Assembly (NCBI GenBank): GCA_023134715.1
Contig: JAGLUP010000005.1
Coordinates: 27,442 to 91,441 of the forward strand
From: Candidatus Parcubacteria bacterium
GTDB taxonomy: Bacteria > Patescibacteriota > Minisyncoccia > Minisyncoccales > JAGLUP01
Reading direction: 5' to 3'
DNA: 64,000 nucleotides
A model generated the notes under the pieces. The model saw nothing but the letters and a program-made list of their open reading frames with translations. It was not told the origin of the DNA and made no database searches. Positions 7,268 to 16,331 of this stretch are shown here, in pieces. Position 1 is the first letter of the stretch; the number at the start of each line of letters is the position of its first letter. Made by a program: the position numbers and the translations under genes.

Positions 7268-7831
7268 TTATTTGCCTAAAATTTTGAGCGCTTGTTTAAT
7301 TCTTTTTTCAGGAGCTTTGATTTCTTCTGGAACTTGAGACAGGGCTTCTTTCGCTTTTTGACGAGAAAAACCAAGATTAGCCAAAGCATTTTCAGCTTCA
7401 TCTATTTTTTTGATTTTTTCTTTTGAAATCTCTTTTAATTTTCCTGAAAGCTCTAAAATAATTGTGCGCGCTTTCTTTTTACCAATTCCTAAAACTCCGG
7501 AGAATATATCTTCGTGCTGATACTCAATTTCTTTCCTTAATTTTTCTAATGGACCTAAAGAAGAAATTTCCAAAGCCATTTTTGGACCTACGCCTGAAAT
7601 GCCAATCAAGAGCTCAAAGAATTCAAGTTCTTTAAAATCTAAAAATCCATATAAATCTAAAGCATTTTCGCGAACACAAAGATAGCAAAAAATTTCAAAC
7701 GATTTATCGTTTTCTGATATTTTTTCCAAAGTTTTTTTAGATAAAAAAATCTTATAACCAACACCTCCCACATCTAAAACAATAAACTTTTCTTTTTTTA
7801 AAACAATTTTTCCTGAAAGATAAGAAATCAT
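7268..7831 (-). CDS. ruvA: Holliday junction branch migration protein RuvA
   Basis: 187 residues, close to the usual 190-200. The N-terminal OB fold begins MISYLSGKIVLKKEKFIVLD, followed by the helix-hairpin-helix region FFELLIGISGVGPKMALEIS and a second hairpin ILGIGKKKARTIILEL-like segment. The C-terminal UBA-like domain (residues 140-187, ALANLGFSRQKAKEAL) normally contacts RuvB. RuvA tetramers bind the four-way junction and direct RuvB. ruvB is not in the window. A TATAAT 8 nt before the ATG may give a separate, nearly leaderless transcript. Confidence 0.95.
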   Translation of the reverse strand: MISYLSGKIVLKKEKFIVLDVGGVGYKIFLSKKTLEKISENDKSFEIFCYLCVRENALDLYGFLDFKELEFFELLIGISGVGPKMALEISSLGPLEKLRKEIEYQHEDIFSGVLGIGKKKARTIILELSGKLKEISKEKIKKIDEAENALANLGFSRQKAKEALSQVPEEIKAPEKRIKQALKILGK

Positions 7832-7839
7832 ATATTTTT

Positions 7840-7845
7840 ATTATA
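7840..7845 (-). promoter_or_regulatory. -10 element (TATAAT) at ruvA
   Basis: A consensus TATAAT on the minus strand ends 8 nt before the ruvA ATG, too close for a leader with a ribosome binding site. Confidence 0.4.
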
Positions 7846-7905
7846 ACATAGCAAAAAACGAAAGAAACTGAATTTTTCAAAGCGAGAATTCTGGATTTTC
7901 TGAGA

Positions 7906-8589
7906 CTATCTCCGCGAATTAATAACCACAACAAATTCTCCCTTTACCTTGTCTTCCTCTATTTGTTTAATCACCTCATTGATTGTTCCGCGATAAATCG
8001 TTTCAAATTTCTTAGTGAGCTCCCGACAAACCACAATATTTCGCGTATGTTCCGCGTCTGTTTCGCGTAAATCACGGAGTGATTTTAATATACGATAACG
8101 GGATTCATAAAAAATAACTGGATATTCTGATTGTAAAACCTTTTCAAAAAACTTTTTTCTTTTTCTTTTTGTAGGAGGAAAACCCATAAATAAAAACCTA
8201 TCCATGGGAAAACCAGAAATTGAAGCGGCTGCAATCAGCGCCGAAGGACCGGGAATAGGAATAATCTGAATTTCATCGCCTAATTGTTCAAAAACTTGGC
8301 TAATCAATAAATTTCCCGGATCAGAAACTCCCGGGGTTCCAGCGTCAGAGACCAAAGCCAAATTTTTGCGAGCTTTTAAAAGCTCAATAATATATTCAAC
8401 TTTTTTAAGCTTTGAATGCTGATGATAGCTTAAAGCTGGGGTTTTTATATCGTAACGCTCTAATAATTTTCTCGTTATCCGAGTATCTTCGCATAAAATA
8501 AAATCAGCCCCTTTTAAAACTTCTAAAGCGCGAGGGCTGACATCCTTAAGGTTTCCTATCGGAGTGGCAACAATATAAAAAATTGCCAT
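7906..8589 (-). CDS. rsmI: 16S rRNA (cytidine(1402)-2'-O)-methyltransferase RsmI
   Basis: A 227-residue tetrapyrrole-methylase-fold enzyme. Diagnostic segments are YIVATPIGNLKDVSPRAL at the start, DFILCEDTRITRKLL, LVSDAGTPGVSDPG and IPGPSALIAA, with GFPPTKRKRKK further on. RsmI uses SAM to methylate the ribose of C1402 in the decoding centre. It is shorter than the E. coli protein (about 286), lacking the C-terminal extension. It lies 16 nt downstream of clpP and 75 nt before ruvA. Confidence 0.95.
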   Translation of the reverse strand: MAIFYIVATPIGNLKDVSPRALEVLKGADFILCEDTRITRKLLERYDIKTPALSYHQHSKLKKVEYIIELLKARKNLALVSDAGTPGVSDPGNLLISQVFEQLGDEIQIIPIPGPSALIAAASISGFPMDRFLFMGFPPTKRKRKKFFEKVLQSEYPVIFYESRYRILKSLRDLRETDAEHTRNIVVCRELTKKFETIYRGTINEVIKQIEEDKVKGEFVVVINSRR

Positions 8590-8605
8590 AGTAATTTATA
8601 ACTTA

Positions 8606-9190
8606 TTATTTCTCGGTTCTTATTACTTTATCAATAATTCCATATTCCTTGGCTTCGTCAGCTGAAAGATAAAAATCCCTATCAGTGTCTTTTTCTATTT
8701 TTTCTAATGGCCGTCCTGTGTGTTCAGCTAAAATTTTATTAAGTTTGCTCTTAATTTTAATAATTTGCCTGGCAGTAATCTCAATTTCTACTGCCTGTCC
8801 TGTAACTCCGCCGGCAACCTGATGAAGTAAAACCTCAGAATTGGGCAAAGCAAATCTCTTGCCTTTGGCTCCAGCCGCTAATATAGTAGCGCCCATTGAA
8901 GCTGCTAATCCAATGCAAACTGTGGATATATCGCATTTTACATACTGCATCGTGTCATAAACAGCCATTCCGGCTGTTACGGAACCGCCGGGAGTATTAA
9001 TATAAAGCTGAATATCTTTTTTATGGTCTTGCGAAGCTAAAAAAAGCATCTGCGCGATAATTGAATTTGCCACCGGGTCAACTATCGGACCAACCAAAAA
9101 AATTATTCTCTCTTTTAAGAGCCGTGAATAAATATCATAAGCTCGCTCGCCAAATTTAGATTTTTCAACAACAGTTGGAATTAAGTTCAT
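8606..9190 (-). CDS. clpP: ATP-dependent Clp protease proteolytic subunit
   Basis: 194 residues with the full catalytic triad: Ser98 in GLAASMGA, His123 in LLHQVAGG and Asp172 in [28 protein letters not shown] is the usual ClpP signature. It forms the tetradecameric protease chamber that works with ClpX or ClpA-type unfoldases, neither seen here. Standing next to trigger factor is the conserved tig-clpP arrangement of bacteria. HQV replaces the more common HQP after the active-site histidine. A TATAAT 7 nt upstream overlaps the tig stop codon. Confidence 0.96.
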   Translation of the reverse strand: MNLIPTVVEKSKFGERAYDIYSRLLKERIIFLVGPIVDPVANSIIAQMLFLASQDHKKDIQLYINTPGGSVTAGMAVYDTMQYVKCDISTVCIGLAASMGATILAAGAKGKRFALPNSEVLLHQVAGGVTGQAVEIEITARQIIKIKSKLNKILAEHTGRPLEKIEKDTDRDFYLSADEAKEYGIIDKVIRTEK

Positions 9191-9197
9191 AAATTTT

Positions 9198-9203
9198 ATT
9201 ATA
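9198..9203 (-). promoter_or_regulatory. -10 element (TATAAT) at clpP
   Basis: A consensus TATAAT on the minus strand lies 7 nt before the clpP ATG and overlaps the end of tig. It could drive a leaderless clpP mRNA in addition to the operon transcript. Confidence 0.4.
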
Positions 9204-10479
9204 AATTTTGCTCTAATAATTGAAAAATTTTCTCTGTGTGAATAACGTCTTTATAATACATCTTTAATTTATTATGGTCAATCTCTTTTTTAGCTGCTTC
9301 AATATCAGGATAATTTTTAAAAACTTTATTTATTTCTTGCTCTATTTCTGCATCAGAGACCTTAATGTCTTCTTTTTTTCCGATTTCTCTCAAAATTAAA
9401 AAATTTCTCACTTTTTTTTCTGCTTCAGAAGAAAAAGATTTTTTTAGCTCCTCCTCTGACTTACTAATTTCAGACAAATATTTTTCAAAACTGATTTTAA
9501 AATCCTGAGAAATTTTTTGTTTCAAATTTTCAATCATCTGGTCTTTTTCTCTTTGTATTAAAATTTCAGGGATTCCAAAATCTAATGAATCATTTATTTT
9601 ATCTAAAATTTCCTGGCGAACTTTTTGTTTTTCTTTCATTTTTTTCTCCTGCTCTAATCCTTGTCTTATATTTTTTTTCAAATCATCTAAGTTTTCAAAC
9701 TTGCCTAAATTTTTAGCAAACTCATCATTAAGTTCCGCTAATTCCATTTTCTGGACTGATTCTACTTTTACCCAAAAATCTGCTTTTTTACCAGCATATT
9801 CTTTTTTGATATAATCCTCGGGAAATATTAAGGAAAACTCTTTTTCCTCATTAGCTGACATTTTTTGTAATTTTTCTTCAAAACCGGGAATAAATCCTCC
9901 TTGTCCAAGCAAAAAAGCGTCTTTCCTCTCTGGCTCATCAAACCCTATTTCTTTATTGCTTGCCCTAAATTTTATTTCTACCCAATCACCTTTTTGCGCG
10001 GATTGATTTTTTAAGGTAAGCTTTGCCCTTGATTTCTGAAGCCACTTCAAACCATCTTCAATTTCTTTTTCTTCTACAGAAATTTGTCTTTTTCTAACCT
10101 GAGAAGCAATCTTTTTATAATCAGACAAATCAATCTCCGGCAAAACAGGAACCATTGCCTTAAATTCAAAAGGATTGCCTAACGCTAATTTTAAAATCTC
10201 TATATTCGGTTGGTCAATTGCCTCTATCTTTTTTTCTGAAATTGCTTGAATATAATTTTCTTTTATAGCTATTTCAGCCGCCTCGTTTAAAATTTTACCT
10301 TGACCAATTTGTTTTTCAGCAATTTCCTGGGGAACTTTGCCCTGCCGAAAACCATCTGCTTTTAAATTTTTAGAAAGCTCGGCAAGAGCTTTCTGATAAT
10401 AATTATTAAATTTTTGCTCTGAAATCTCAAATAAAATTTCTATTTGGGATTTAGGCAGTTTTTTAATTGTTGTTTTCAT
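9199..10479 (-). CDS. tig: Trigger factor
   Basis: A 426-residue ribosome-associated chaperone. The N-terminal ribosome-binding domain contains [17 protein letters not shown], corresponding to the G-F-R-x-G-K-x-P signature. The FKBP-type domain spans about 155-240 ([34 protein letters not shown]). The helical C-terminal chaperone arms follow. Its start overlaps the end of ppa by 17 nt, indicating translational coupling. It folds nascent chains as they leave the ribosome and sits upstream of clpP, as in many bacteria. Confidence 0.95.
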   Translation of the reverse strand: MKTTIKKLPKSQIEILFEISEQKFNNYYQKALAELSKNLKADGFRQGKVPQEIAEKQIGQGKILNEAAEIAIKENYIQAISEKKIEAIDQPNIEILKLALGNPFEFKAMVPVLPEIDLSDYKKIASQVRKRQISVEEKEIEDGLKWLQKSRAKLTLKNQSAQKGDWVEIKFRASNKEIGFDEPERKDAFLLGQGGFIPGFEEKLQKMSANEEKEFSLIFPEDYIKKEYAGKKADFWVKVESVQKMELAELNDEFAKNLGKFENLDDLKKNIRQGLEQEKKMKEKQKVRQEILDKINDSLDFGIPEILIQREKDQMIENLKQKISQDFKISFEKYLSEISKSEEELKKSFSSEAEKKVRNFLILREIGKKEDIKVSDAEIEQEINKVFKNYPDIEAAKKEIDHNKLKMYYKDVIHTEKIFQLLEQNL

Positions 10480-11008
10480 TCTTGTATTTTTCTACGGCTT
10501 TTTTAATAACTTTTTTCGCTTCTTCAATGCCTTTCCACCCTCCAATTTTTACATGTTCATACTTTCCTTCTTCCAATTTTTTATAATCAGCAAAAAAAAG
10601 CTCTATTTCTTTTTTAAAATGTTTTCCAAGATCATCAATGCTTTCCACCTCTTCAAATCTGGGATCTACTTTTTTCAATGGAACAGTTATAATTTTATTA
10701 TCAATTCCTGCTTCATCTTCCATTAAAAGCATTCCAATCGGCCGAGCTTCAACTAAACATCCGGGGAAAGTTGGAAAAGTAGTTAAAAGAACAACATCTA
10801 AGCAATCGCCATCATCATAAAGTGTCTGCGGGATAAACCCATACTCAAAAGGAAAAAATAGTGGCGAATGAAGAACTCTGTCTAATTTAAAATAACCCTC
10901 TTCTTTATACTCATATTTATTGCTTCCGCCTTTGGCAACGTCAATTACTACATTAATCTGTTCTGGGGGATTACTTCCGGGTGAAAGAATTTTCAAAAGA
11001 TTTGGCAT
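10463..11008 (-). CDS. ppa: Family I inorganic pyrophosphatase
   Basis: 181 residues. The soluble family I signature is DGDCLDVVLL, matching D-[G/N]-D-P-L-D with the metal-binding aspartates. Other typical parts are INVVIDVAKGGSNKYEYKEE, FEYGFIPQT and DNKIITVPLKKVDPRF. It hydrolyses pyrophosphate released by polymerases and synthetases, pulling those reactions forward. The 3' end overlaps tig. Cys replaces the usual Pro in the signature, which should not affect metal binding. Operon position between nusA and tig. Confidence 0.95.
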   Translation of the reverse strand: MPNLLKILSPGSNPPEQINVVIDVAKGGSNKYEYKEEGYFKLDRVLHSPLFFPFEYGFIPQTLYDDGDCLDVVLLTTFPTFPGCLVEARPIGMLLMEDEAGIDNKIITVPLKKVDPRFEEVESIDDLGKHFKKEIELFFADYKKLEEGKYEHVKIGGWKGIEEAKKVIKKAVEKYKNENNN

Positions 11009-11035
11009 ATTTTTGAAAATCCAAAATTCAAAAGC

Positions 11036-12283
11036 CTAAACTGTTTTAGATTTAGCGCTTTGCGCTTTGGATTTCTTATTAGTTTTTACTTCTTTTTTGA
11101 CTTTTTCTTTTTTATCCTGTTTTTTATCTTGTTTTTTTATTTCTTTTTCATCTTCTTTATCTTTCTCAGACTCTGGGCTTCTTACATCTATTTTCCAACC
11201 AGTTAATTTTGCGGCCAGACGAACATTCTGACCGTCTTTGCCAATAGCTAAAGAAAGCTGGTCTTCAGGCACAATCACCAATGCCTTATTTTTTTCTTCA
11301 ATGCTTACTTCTAAAACATTTGCTGGAGAAAGAGCATTAGCAATAAATTTTTCCGGCTCCTCCTCCCATTCAATAATATCAATCTTTTCACCTTCTAATT
11401 CATTAGTTATCACCAAAACCCGAGTCCCTTTTTGACCCACAGCCGCGCCTATAGGATCAATTCCTTCTTCTGTTGAGGCAACAGCAATCTTGGAACGAGA
11501 ACCTGGCTCTCTGGCAATTGCTTTAATCACAACCTGGCCAGAAGAAATTTCAGGAACCTCTAATTCAAAAAGCTTGGAAATTAATTTAGGAAAAGCTCTG
11601 GACAAAAAAATTATCGGGCCCCTTGAGGTCTCCTCAATTTTTAAAATATAAACTTTTAAACGCTGTCCCGGCTTATAAAATTCTCTTGGAATTTGCTCTT
11701 CTCTTGGTAAAATACCTAATGTTTTCCCTATATTTAAAAAGACATTACTTCCTTCAATACGTTGAACAACTCCAGAGATAACTTCTCCTTCTTTTGATTT
11801 ATATTCATCTAAAATCGCTTCTCTTTCCGCTTCTCTAATTTTTTGCAAAATTACTTGTTTTGCGGTTTGAGCCGCAATCCTGCCATAATCTTCTTTTGAT
11901 TCTAATGGCAAATTAAGCTCTTCTTCTAATTTAATGTCTGATTTTATTTTTTTAGCATCTTCTAATATAATATGCCTTTCTGGATTAAAGCGAATCTTTT
12001 TTTCTTCCTCTGGTCCTTCTTCTTTGGTTTTTTTCTCTTTTAACTTTTCTAATTCTTCATCTGAATAAATCATTTTTTTATCCACCACTAACTTCACCTG
12101 CCAAAACTCTGCTTTGCCGGTTTTAGAATTAAGCTTAGCTTTAATTATTTGCCCTCTTTCTCCATATTCTTTTTTATAAGCCGCAGCAAGAGCTGTTTCG
12201 ATTGTCTCGAGAACTTTTTTAGAAGAAATGCCTTTTTCTTCGGCAATTTGAGCAATAGTTGATGTAAAAATTTTTAAATCCAT
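11036..12283 (-). CDS. nusA: Transcription termination/antitermination protein NusA
   Basis: A 415-residue protein with the NusA order: N-terminal RNA-polymerase-binding domain (1-130, carrying a charged insertion around residues 80-100), S1 domain (about 165-235, GEVISGVVQRIEGSNVFLNIG) and two KH domains (GAAVGQKGTRV and LAIGKDGQNVRLAAKLTGW). The lysine-rich C-terminal tail is low-complexity. NusA slows RNA polymerase and modulates hairpin termination. It heads the minus-strand run through ppa, tig and clpP, behind its own promoter and a leader hairpin that may be used for autoregulation. Confidence 0.96.
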   Translation of the reverse strand: MDLKIFTSTIAQIAEEKGISSKKVLETIETALAAAYKKEYGERGQIIKAKLNSKTGKAEFWQVKLVVDKKMIYSDEELEKLKEKKTKEEGPEEEKKIRFNPERHIILEDAKKIKSDIKLEEELNLPLESKEDYGRIAAQTAKQVILQKIREAEREAILDEYKSKEGEVISGVVQRIEGSNVFLNIGKTLGILPREEQIPREFYKPGQRLKVYILKIEETSRGPIIFLSRAFPKLISKLFELEVPEISSGQVVIKAIAREPGSRSKIAVASTEEGIDPIGAAVGQKGTRVLVITNELEGEKIDIIEWEEEPEKFIANALSPANVLEVSIEEKNKALVIVPEDQLSLAIGKDGQNVRLAAKLTGWKIDVRSPESEKDKEDEKEIKKQDKKQDKKEKVKKEVKTNKKSKAQSAKSKTV

Positions 12284-12305
12284 ATTTTTATATTTTTATT
12301 AAAAA

Positions 12306-12325
12306 TGTCCGTTTCCAACGGACAA
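12306..12325 (-). terminator. Leader hairpin of nusA, possible attenuator
   Basis: On the minus strand GTCCGTT / AACGGAC with a GGAA-like loop is followed by TTTTTAAT. It lies between a nusA promoter and the nusA start, so it would end transcription in the leader. It may instead be the leftover terminator of the upstream bicupin gene. Confidence 0.6.
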
Positions 12326-12349
12326 TTAAATCTTTCTAATCACAATTTC

Positions 12350-12377
12350 ATCCTACCAAAACCAAATTAATTGTCAA
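12350..12377 (-). promoter_or_regulatory. Sigma70-type promoter of nusA
   Basis: TTGACA (12372-12377) and TAGGAT (12350-12355) on the minus strand are 16 nt apart and point into nusA. The leader of about 60 nt contains the hairpin at 12306-12325. Confidence 0.55.
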
Positions 12378-12417
12378 GCTGTGGGGAAATTTTGAGCAAT
12401 TCATTGACAAAATAATT

Positions 12418-13419
12418 TTATAATTCCGATGCACAGTAAAGTTTTGCAAAAATATTTTTTGAAGTATTATGAAGTGAATAATTCTGTTTTTTTAAAAAAA
12501 CCATGTAATCTTTTTTTCCCCGACGAGTCGGGGAAGCTTTTTTTCTCTTATCTTTTGTTTTTATCTCAATACAACCATTAATGATGTAAATTGCCGTATC
12601 TTTTTTCACAGTAAATTTTATATTTTGGCTTGGCTTAATAATTAAAATGAATATTTTATATTTATATCCAAGAGAATTAATAACTTTATATATTAATGTT
12701 CCCCATCTTTCTGCGCGGCTTATCGGCTTAATTATTTTTATATATCCCTTATGTTTTTTAGGTAATTTATCAACACCAATTCTGTCTTGAAATCCTAATG
12801 GAAGCTTAACTGTTGCGTTTAACGCGCTCTTTTTTTGCCTATTGACAAGTGTATGCACAGTCCCTTTCTTTACCAAAATTATTTTTCCCGGCTCAACACT
12901 AAAAGATTTTATCTTATTATTCACTATCGCTTCAACATCAATTTTGCCTGACAATACCATGGTGTATTCATCCATGTCAGAATGTAAATGATAATTTTGG
13001 ATGAGATTTGGCGTTGTTACAGCCATTGAAACGCATAATCCATTATCATAGTAAATATTTTGATGCAAGCCAAAATATTTCCTTACTTCATATATGCCAT
13101 TTTTACTTTTTTCTTTGAAGATACACAATTGATTTGGTTTTAATATGCCAAAAGAGCCAGAAATTTGAAGCAAACAATTCTCCCTCTTAAGATGATTTGC
13201 TCTTTTTATTATTTGAGTTATTTTATTTCTATCTTTAACAGAAAAATTATGTTTTACTGACACCTGTTTTAATATTTGTTTGCCTTTATCTCTTATACGC
13301 AATAATGCTTTTACTCTTTGGTCTCTTTCTCTAAATTTCACTGGCGGTATAAGCGACTGCTGCATTTTTGCAATTTCGTTTAATTTTTTTGAGCTGTTAT
13401 TAATATATGTGTTAATCAT
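12418..13419 (-). CDS. Bicupin-domain protein of unknown function
   Basis: About 333 residues from the ATG at 13419; a GTG 33 nt upstream is an in-frame alternative. Two cupin barrels are seen. The first contains NYHLHSDMDEYTMVLSGKID and GKIILVKKGTVHTLVN, with the H-x-H...E...H pattern expected of a metal-binding cupin. The second (IFILIIKPSQNIKF onward) lacks obvious metal ligands. A 16 bp palindrome at 12518-12533 encodes part of the second barrel (KASPTRRGKKD). The substrate is unknown; sugar-phosphate isomerases and dioxygenases are typical cupins. It has basic, non-cupin N-terminal 100 residues. Confidence 0.6.
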   Translation of the reverse strand: MINTYINNSSKKLNEIAKMQQSLIPPVKFRERDQRVKALLRIRDKGKQILKQVSVKHNFSVKDRNKITQIIKRANHLKRENCLLQISGSFGILKPNQLCIFKEKSKNGIYEVRKYFGLHQNIYYDNGLCVSMAVTTPNLIQNYHLHSDMDEYTMVLSGKIDVEAIVNNKIKSFSVEPGKIILVKKGTVHTLVNRQKKSALNATVKLPLGFQDRIGVDKLPKKHKGYIKIIKPISRAERWGTLIYKVINSLGYKYKIFILIIKPSQNIKFTVKKDTAIYIINGCIEIKTKDKRKKASPTRRGKKDYMVFLKKQNYSLHNTSKNIFAKLYCASEL

Positions 13420-13493
13420 TTTTTTGGATTTGATAATGACAAATAAAACCACTCCATAATAATTTTGATTAAAAGCCGAAGTTAAATTTATTT

Positions 13494-13739
13494 TTACTTC
13501 GGATGAGATTTTATTTCAAGAAAAATATAAGCATCTTTTTCAACCAAAAAGAAAAACCGGTAATTCCGGTCTACTCTTGCCTGCCAAATTTCCTGCTTTT
13601 CATCATATTTCTTGATTTTCAAAGAAGGATGATGAAAATTTTTTAATAAAAAATCAACTTGCTTTTTGAATTTTTTCTTTATTTCTTTTGGTAAAGATTT
13701 AAAATTTCTTTTAAAATGAGGAGTATAAAAAACCTTCAT
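13494..13739 (-). CDS. RelE/YafQ-like type II toxin
   Basis: An 81-residue protein with the fold pattern of RelE/ParE toxins: MKVFYTPHFKRNFKSLPKEI, then WQARVDRNYRFFFLVEKDAY, where R-x-D-R-N-Y-R-F lies on the central strands of ribosome-dependent mRNA interferases. It overlaps the antitoxin stop by one base, the usual antitoxin-first order. It probably inhibits translation when free. Whether it is active cannot be read from sequence; the final His in KSHPK may contribute to catalysis. Confidence 0.82.
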   Translation of the reverse strand: MKVFYTPHFKRNFKSLPKEIKKKFKKQVDFLLKNFHHPSLKIKKYDEKQEIWQARVDRNYRFFFLVEKDAYIFLEIKSHPK

Positions 13740-13957
13740 TATTTTTCTAAGCTTTTAATTAAATCTCTGCTTTTATTAAAAGGCCCGATTATTTCTCCTT
13801 CTTCAATTTCTTTTAATGCCTGTTGCAACCCCTTTTCTGTTTCTATTTGAGAAACTTTATTTTTTGCCAATTTCAAAAGCTCTTCCCAGTCTTGTCTTGA
13901 AACGACTATCAGCTCTTCTCCCTGAGTAATTTTTTTAGGAATAGTTATCACAGCCAT
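13739..13957 (-). CDS. Antitoxin partner of RelE-like toxin
   Basis: 72 residues. The N-terminal half, MAVITIPKKITQGEELIVVS, looks like an AbrB- or Phd-like DNA-binding strand region, and the C-terminal half is helical and acidic, as antitoxins that wrap a toxin are. Its stop overlaps the toxin start, indicating coupled translation. It probably represses its own promoter together with the toxin. The family call rests mainly on context. Confidence 0.75.
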   Translation of the reverse strand: MAVITIPKKITQGEELIVVSRQDWEELLKLAKNKVSQIETEKGLQQALKEIEEGEIIGPFNKSRDLIKSLEK

Positions 13958-14011
13958 ATTTTTATTTTACTCTCTTTTTCTTTTACGTCAACAACAAATT
14001 GATAAACATAC

Positions 14012-14746
14012 TTATATTAAAAATCCGATTAGGGCGCCGAGGAAGCAAAGTAAGCTGAAAATTAGGGTAAAGCGATAAAAATTTATTCCCTGCGCAATTT
14101 TCATTAAAAAATTCAAGCTTAAAAAACCAGCTAAAAAACTAAATATCAAAGACGGCCAGGCATTAAGCAAAATTGAATTTTCTAAAATCAAATAAGTGGT
14201 TGAGACCAAAATCACTGGAGCTGACATCATATAAGAGAGTTTTAAAATCTGAGCAGGGGATAGATTTCCTAAAGACAAACCAAAAATAGTAGAGCCAGAC
14301 CGTGAAAGCCCTGGAATTACCGCTAACCCCTGCAAGCATCCGGCAATCACCGCCAGTTTATTCAAATCTAATCCTAAAGTTTTTTTTGTCTTATGAAAAT
14401 AAGATGTTAAAAGCAAACCAAAACCCATAATCAATAAAAGAACATTTCCCACAGCCATATTCCTAACCAGCTTATAAAAAGGAAATCCAACGATTAAAGA
14501 TATAAAAGTAGAAATTATTAAAAATTGAATTAGTTTGGAATTTTTTAAAATAAAAACCTGCTTCCAATCGTTTCTAAAATAAATTAAAACTGCAAAAAAA
14601 GTTCCTAAATGCAAAAACAAAGCCATATCAACAGGATTGGCTTGTATTTTTAAAAACTGGCTTGCAAAAGCAACCACTCCCTCGCTGGAAATCGGAATCC
14701 ACTCAAAAATCCCTTGTAAAACTCCTAAAATAATATAATCCCACAT
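14012..14746 (-). CDS. uppP: Undecaprenyl-diphosphate phosphatase
   Basis: A 244-residue integral membrane protein of the BacA/UppP family, which recycles undecaprenyl pyrophosphate for cell-wall synthesis. The first motif is EGIFEWIPISSEGVVAFAS and the second PGLSRSGSTIFGLSLG, where the arginine is essential in E. coli. In the first motif the histidine of the usual SSxGH is valine. About seven hydrophobic segments are visible. It starts 7 nt after the pyrD stop. It joins MurE and PBP1A as evidence for a peptidoglycan wall. Confidence 0.9.
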   Translation of the reverse strand: MWDYIILGVLQGIFEWIPISSEGVVAFASQFLKIQANPVDMALFLHLGTFFAVLIYFRNDWKQVFILKNSKLIQFLIISTFISLIVGFPFYKLVRNMAVGNVLLLIMGFGLLLTSYFHKTKKTLGLDLNKLAVIAGCLQGLAVIPGLSRSGSTIFGLSLGNLSPAQILKLSYMMSAPVILVSTTYLILENSILLNAWPSLIFSFLAGFLSLNFLMKIAQGINFYRFTLIFSLLCFLGALIGFLI

Positions 14747-14752
14747 AATTTT

Positions 14753-15685
14753 TTACAAATATTTTAATCTACCTCTTATATCAGAAATAGAAGAATAACC
14801 TTTCTTTTCTAAAATTTCTTCTAATTCTTTATTTATTCTTTGAAAACAATTAACCCCTTCTCTTTCAAAAGTAGTCCCAACTTGAACAGCATCTGCTCCA
14901 GCTAAAAGAAATTCAAATGCATCTTGGCCAGTTTTTATTCCACCCACTCCCATAATAGAAACTTTATCTTTTAATAATTCGTAAAATCTTCTAACATTGC
15001 CCAAAGCAATCGGTTTAATATAGCCTCCGGAAAGCCCGCCAAACCCTTTTTGAGGTTTGATTAAGGTTGTTTCTTTTCCGGGGTCTATGATTAAGGCATT
15101 CCCAACACTGTTTATAGAAGCGATAAAAGGAACATTATATTGCTTTATTAAATCAGCCATTTTTTCTTGCAAAACATAACAAAGATAAGCAGGAAGTTTT
15201 AAACCAATCGGCTTTTCTCCCAAATTAGAAATTTTATCTAAAAGTTCTTTTATTTTTTCAAAATTATAAACAATCGGCAGTCCTTCTTCTACAATATTTG
15301 GACAAGATAAATTTACTTCAATTAAATCCACTTCGCTTTCCTGAAATGTTTTAACTAAAACTCTATATTCTTCTAAAGAAAACCCAACCACACTGGCAAT
15401 AATTGGTTTTTTATATTGTTTTAGTTTAGGGATAAATTCAAGATACTTTCTGTATCCTAAATTTGGCAGTCCTTCAGATTGAAAATAACCGAACGGCAAA
15501 TTAATCTCTCTTGGTTTCTCATTGCCTTTTCTTGGCTCTATGGTGCAGGATTTTAACATTATTGCCGAAGATTCTGATTTCCCGATTTCTTCCAATTCTT
15601 CTAAAGTACCATCTTTTATTCCAGAAGCATTAAAAATATAGGAGTCAAATTCTATTCCGGCTATTTTTGTTTTGGCAGTTATCAT
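14753..15685 (-). CDS. pyrD: Dihydroorotate dehydrogenase, class 1 type
   Basis: 310 residues, TIM-barrel flavoprotein of pyrimidine synthesis. NLSCPNIVEEG holds the active-site cysteine typical of soluble class 1 enzymes (class 2 enzymes use serine). Other signatures are YIFNASGIKDGT near the start, GFGGLSGGYIKPIALG and MGVGGIKTGQDAFEFLLAGA, which bind FMN phosphate. No other pyrimidine gene is nearby, so it may use salvaged orotate precursors or act alone. The class 1A versus 1B distinction is not settled; no pyrK partner is present. Confidence 0.9.
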   Translation of the reverse strand: MITAKTKIAGIEFDSYIFNASGIKDGTLEELEEIGKSESSAIMLKSCTIEPRKGNEKPREINLPFGYFQSEGLPNLGYRKYLEFIPKLKQYKKPIIASVVGFSLEEYRVLVKTFQESEVDLIEVNLSCPNIVEEGLPIVYNFEKIKELLDKISNLGEKPIGLKLPAYLCYVLQEKMADLIKQYNVPFIASINSVGNALIIDPGKETTLIKPQKGFGGLSGGYIKPIALGNVRRFYELLKDKVSIMGVGGIKTGQDAFEFLLAGADAVQVGTTFEREGVNCFQRINKELEEILEKKGYSSISDIRGRLKYL

Positions 15686-15742
15686 AAAAATGTTTATTTT
15701 CTTTTTTAAATAAATTTCCGTATGAGGAAAATGGGACAGTTA

Positions 15743-16270
15743 TTATTTTAACCTACTCACAATAAATTGCGCTCGTTCATCAACTGGCATAACGGGCACG
15801 CGTAAAACCTTATAATCCAATTCTATATATGAATCATAGAGCAATTGATCTAATCGGCGCGCGGTTTCTTTGTCTTCAGCTCTTGCGTAATCCTGCTCAA
15901 AGGGTAAAGAATCCAATAGAAATACACTGCGATATTTTCTCTTCTGAGACGCCTCTTGAGCTGGGCTAATATCTTTACCACAAATTTGATAATAAGCAAT
16001 GCTATCTGGAATCCCGCGCTCAAAAAAAGTAGGCCTATCGGGCTCAATTCTATTCTCAACATCTATCTTCATTTGTAAAACTCTTTTTTGAAATTCTGCT
16101 TCATCTGCTCTAATTTCATCAATTGCTCTTCCTCGGCTCATTTCATTGTCAATCAAAATTCTGGCGGCTTCAGGAACCACAAAATATCCAAGAAATGCGA
16201 GATAATCAATGGTTTTTGTCTTCCCTGAGGAAGGACCACCTGTAATAACATACCAATTAGTTTTAATCAT
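15743..16270 (-). CDS. P-loop ATPase/kinase, AAA_28 (NadR-like) family
   Basis: 175 residues with a Walker A GGPSSGKTKTIDYL at residues 11-24 and FFERGIPDSIAYYQ, the lid/Walker-B-like part of AAA_28 proteins related to NadR kinase domains. VVPEAARILIDNE is another family hallmark. These proteins are often found as nucleotide or nicotinamide-riboside-type kinases or as partners of triphosphate tunnel proteins, but the substrate here is unknown. The gene is solitary, divergent from recG with 60 bp between starts. Confidence 0.75.
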   Translation of the reverse strand: MIKTNWYVITGGPSSGKTKTIDYLAFLGYFVVPEAARILIDNEMSRGRAIDEIRADEAEFQKRVLQMKIDVENRIEPDRPTFFERGIPDSIAYYQICGKDISPAQEASQKRKYRSVFLLDSLPFEQDYARAEDKETARRLDQLLYDSYIELDYKVLRVPVMPVDERAQFIVSRLK

Positions 16271-16305
16271 ATAAAATAAATAAAATTGGCTTTAATCTTT
16301 CTTTA

Positions 16306-16331
16306 TTAGTTATTTTAATATAAAATTAAGG
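16306..16331. repeat. 26 bp direct repeat, copy 1
   Basis: The 26 bp beginning TTAGTTATTTTAATATAAAA and ending TTAAGG also occur exactly at 19518-19543 in the same orientation. The two copies bracket recG and the AEC transporter. Confidence 0.8.
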
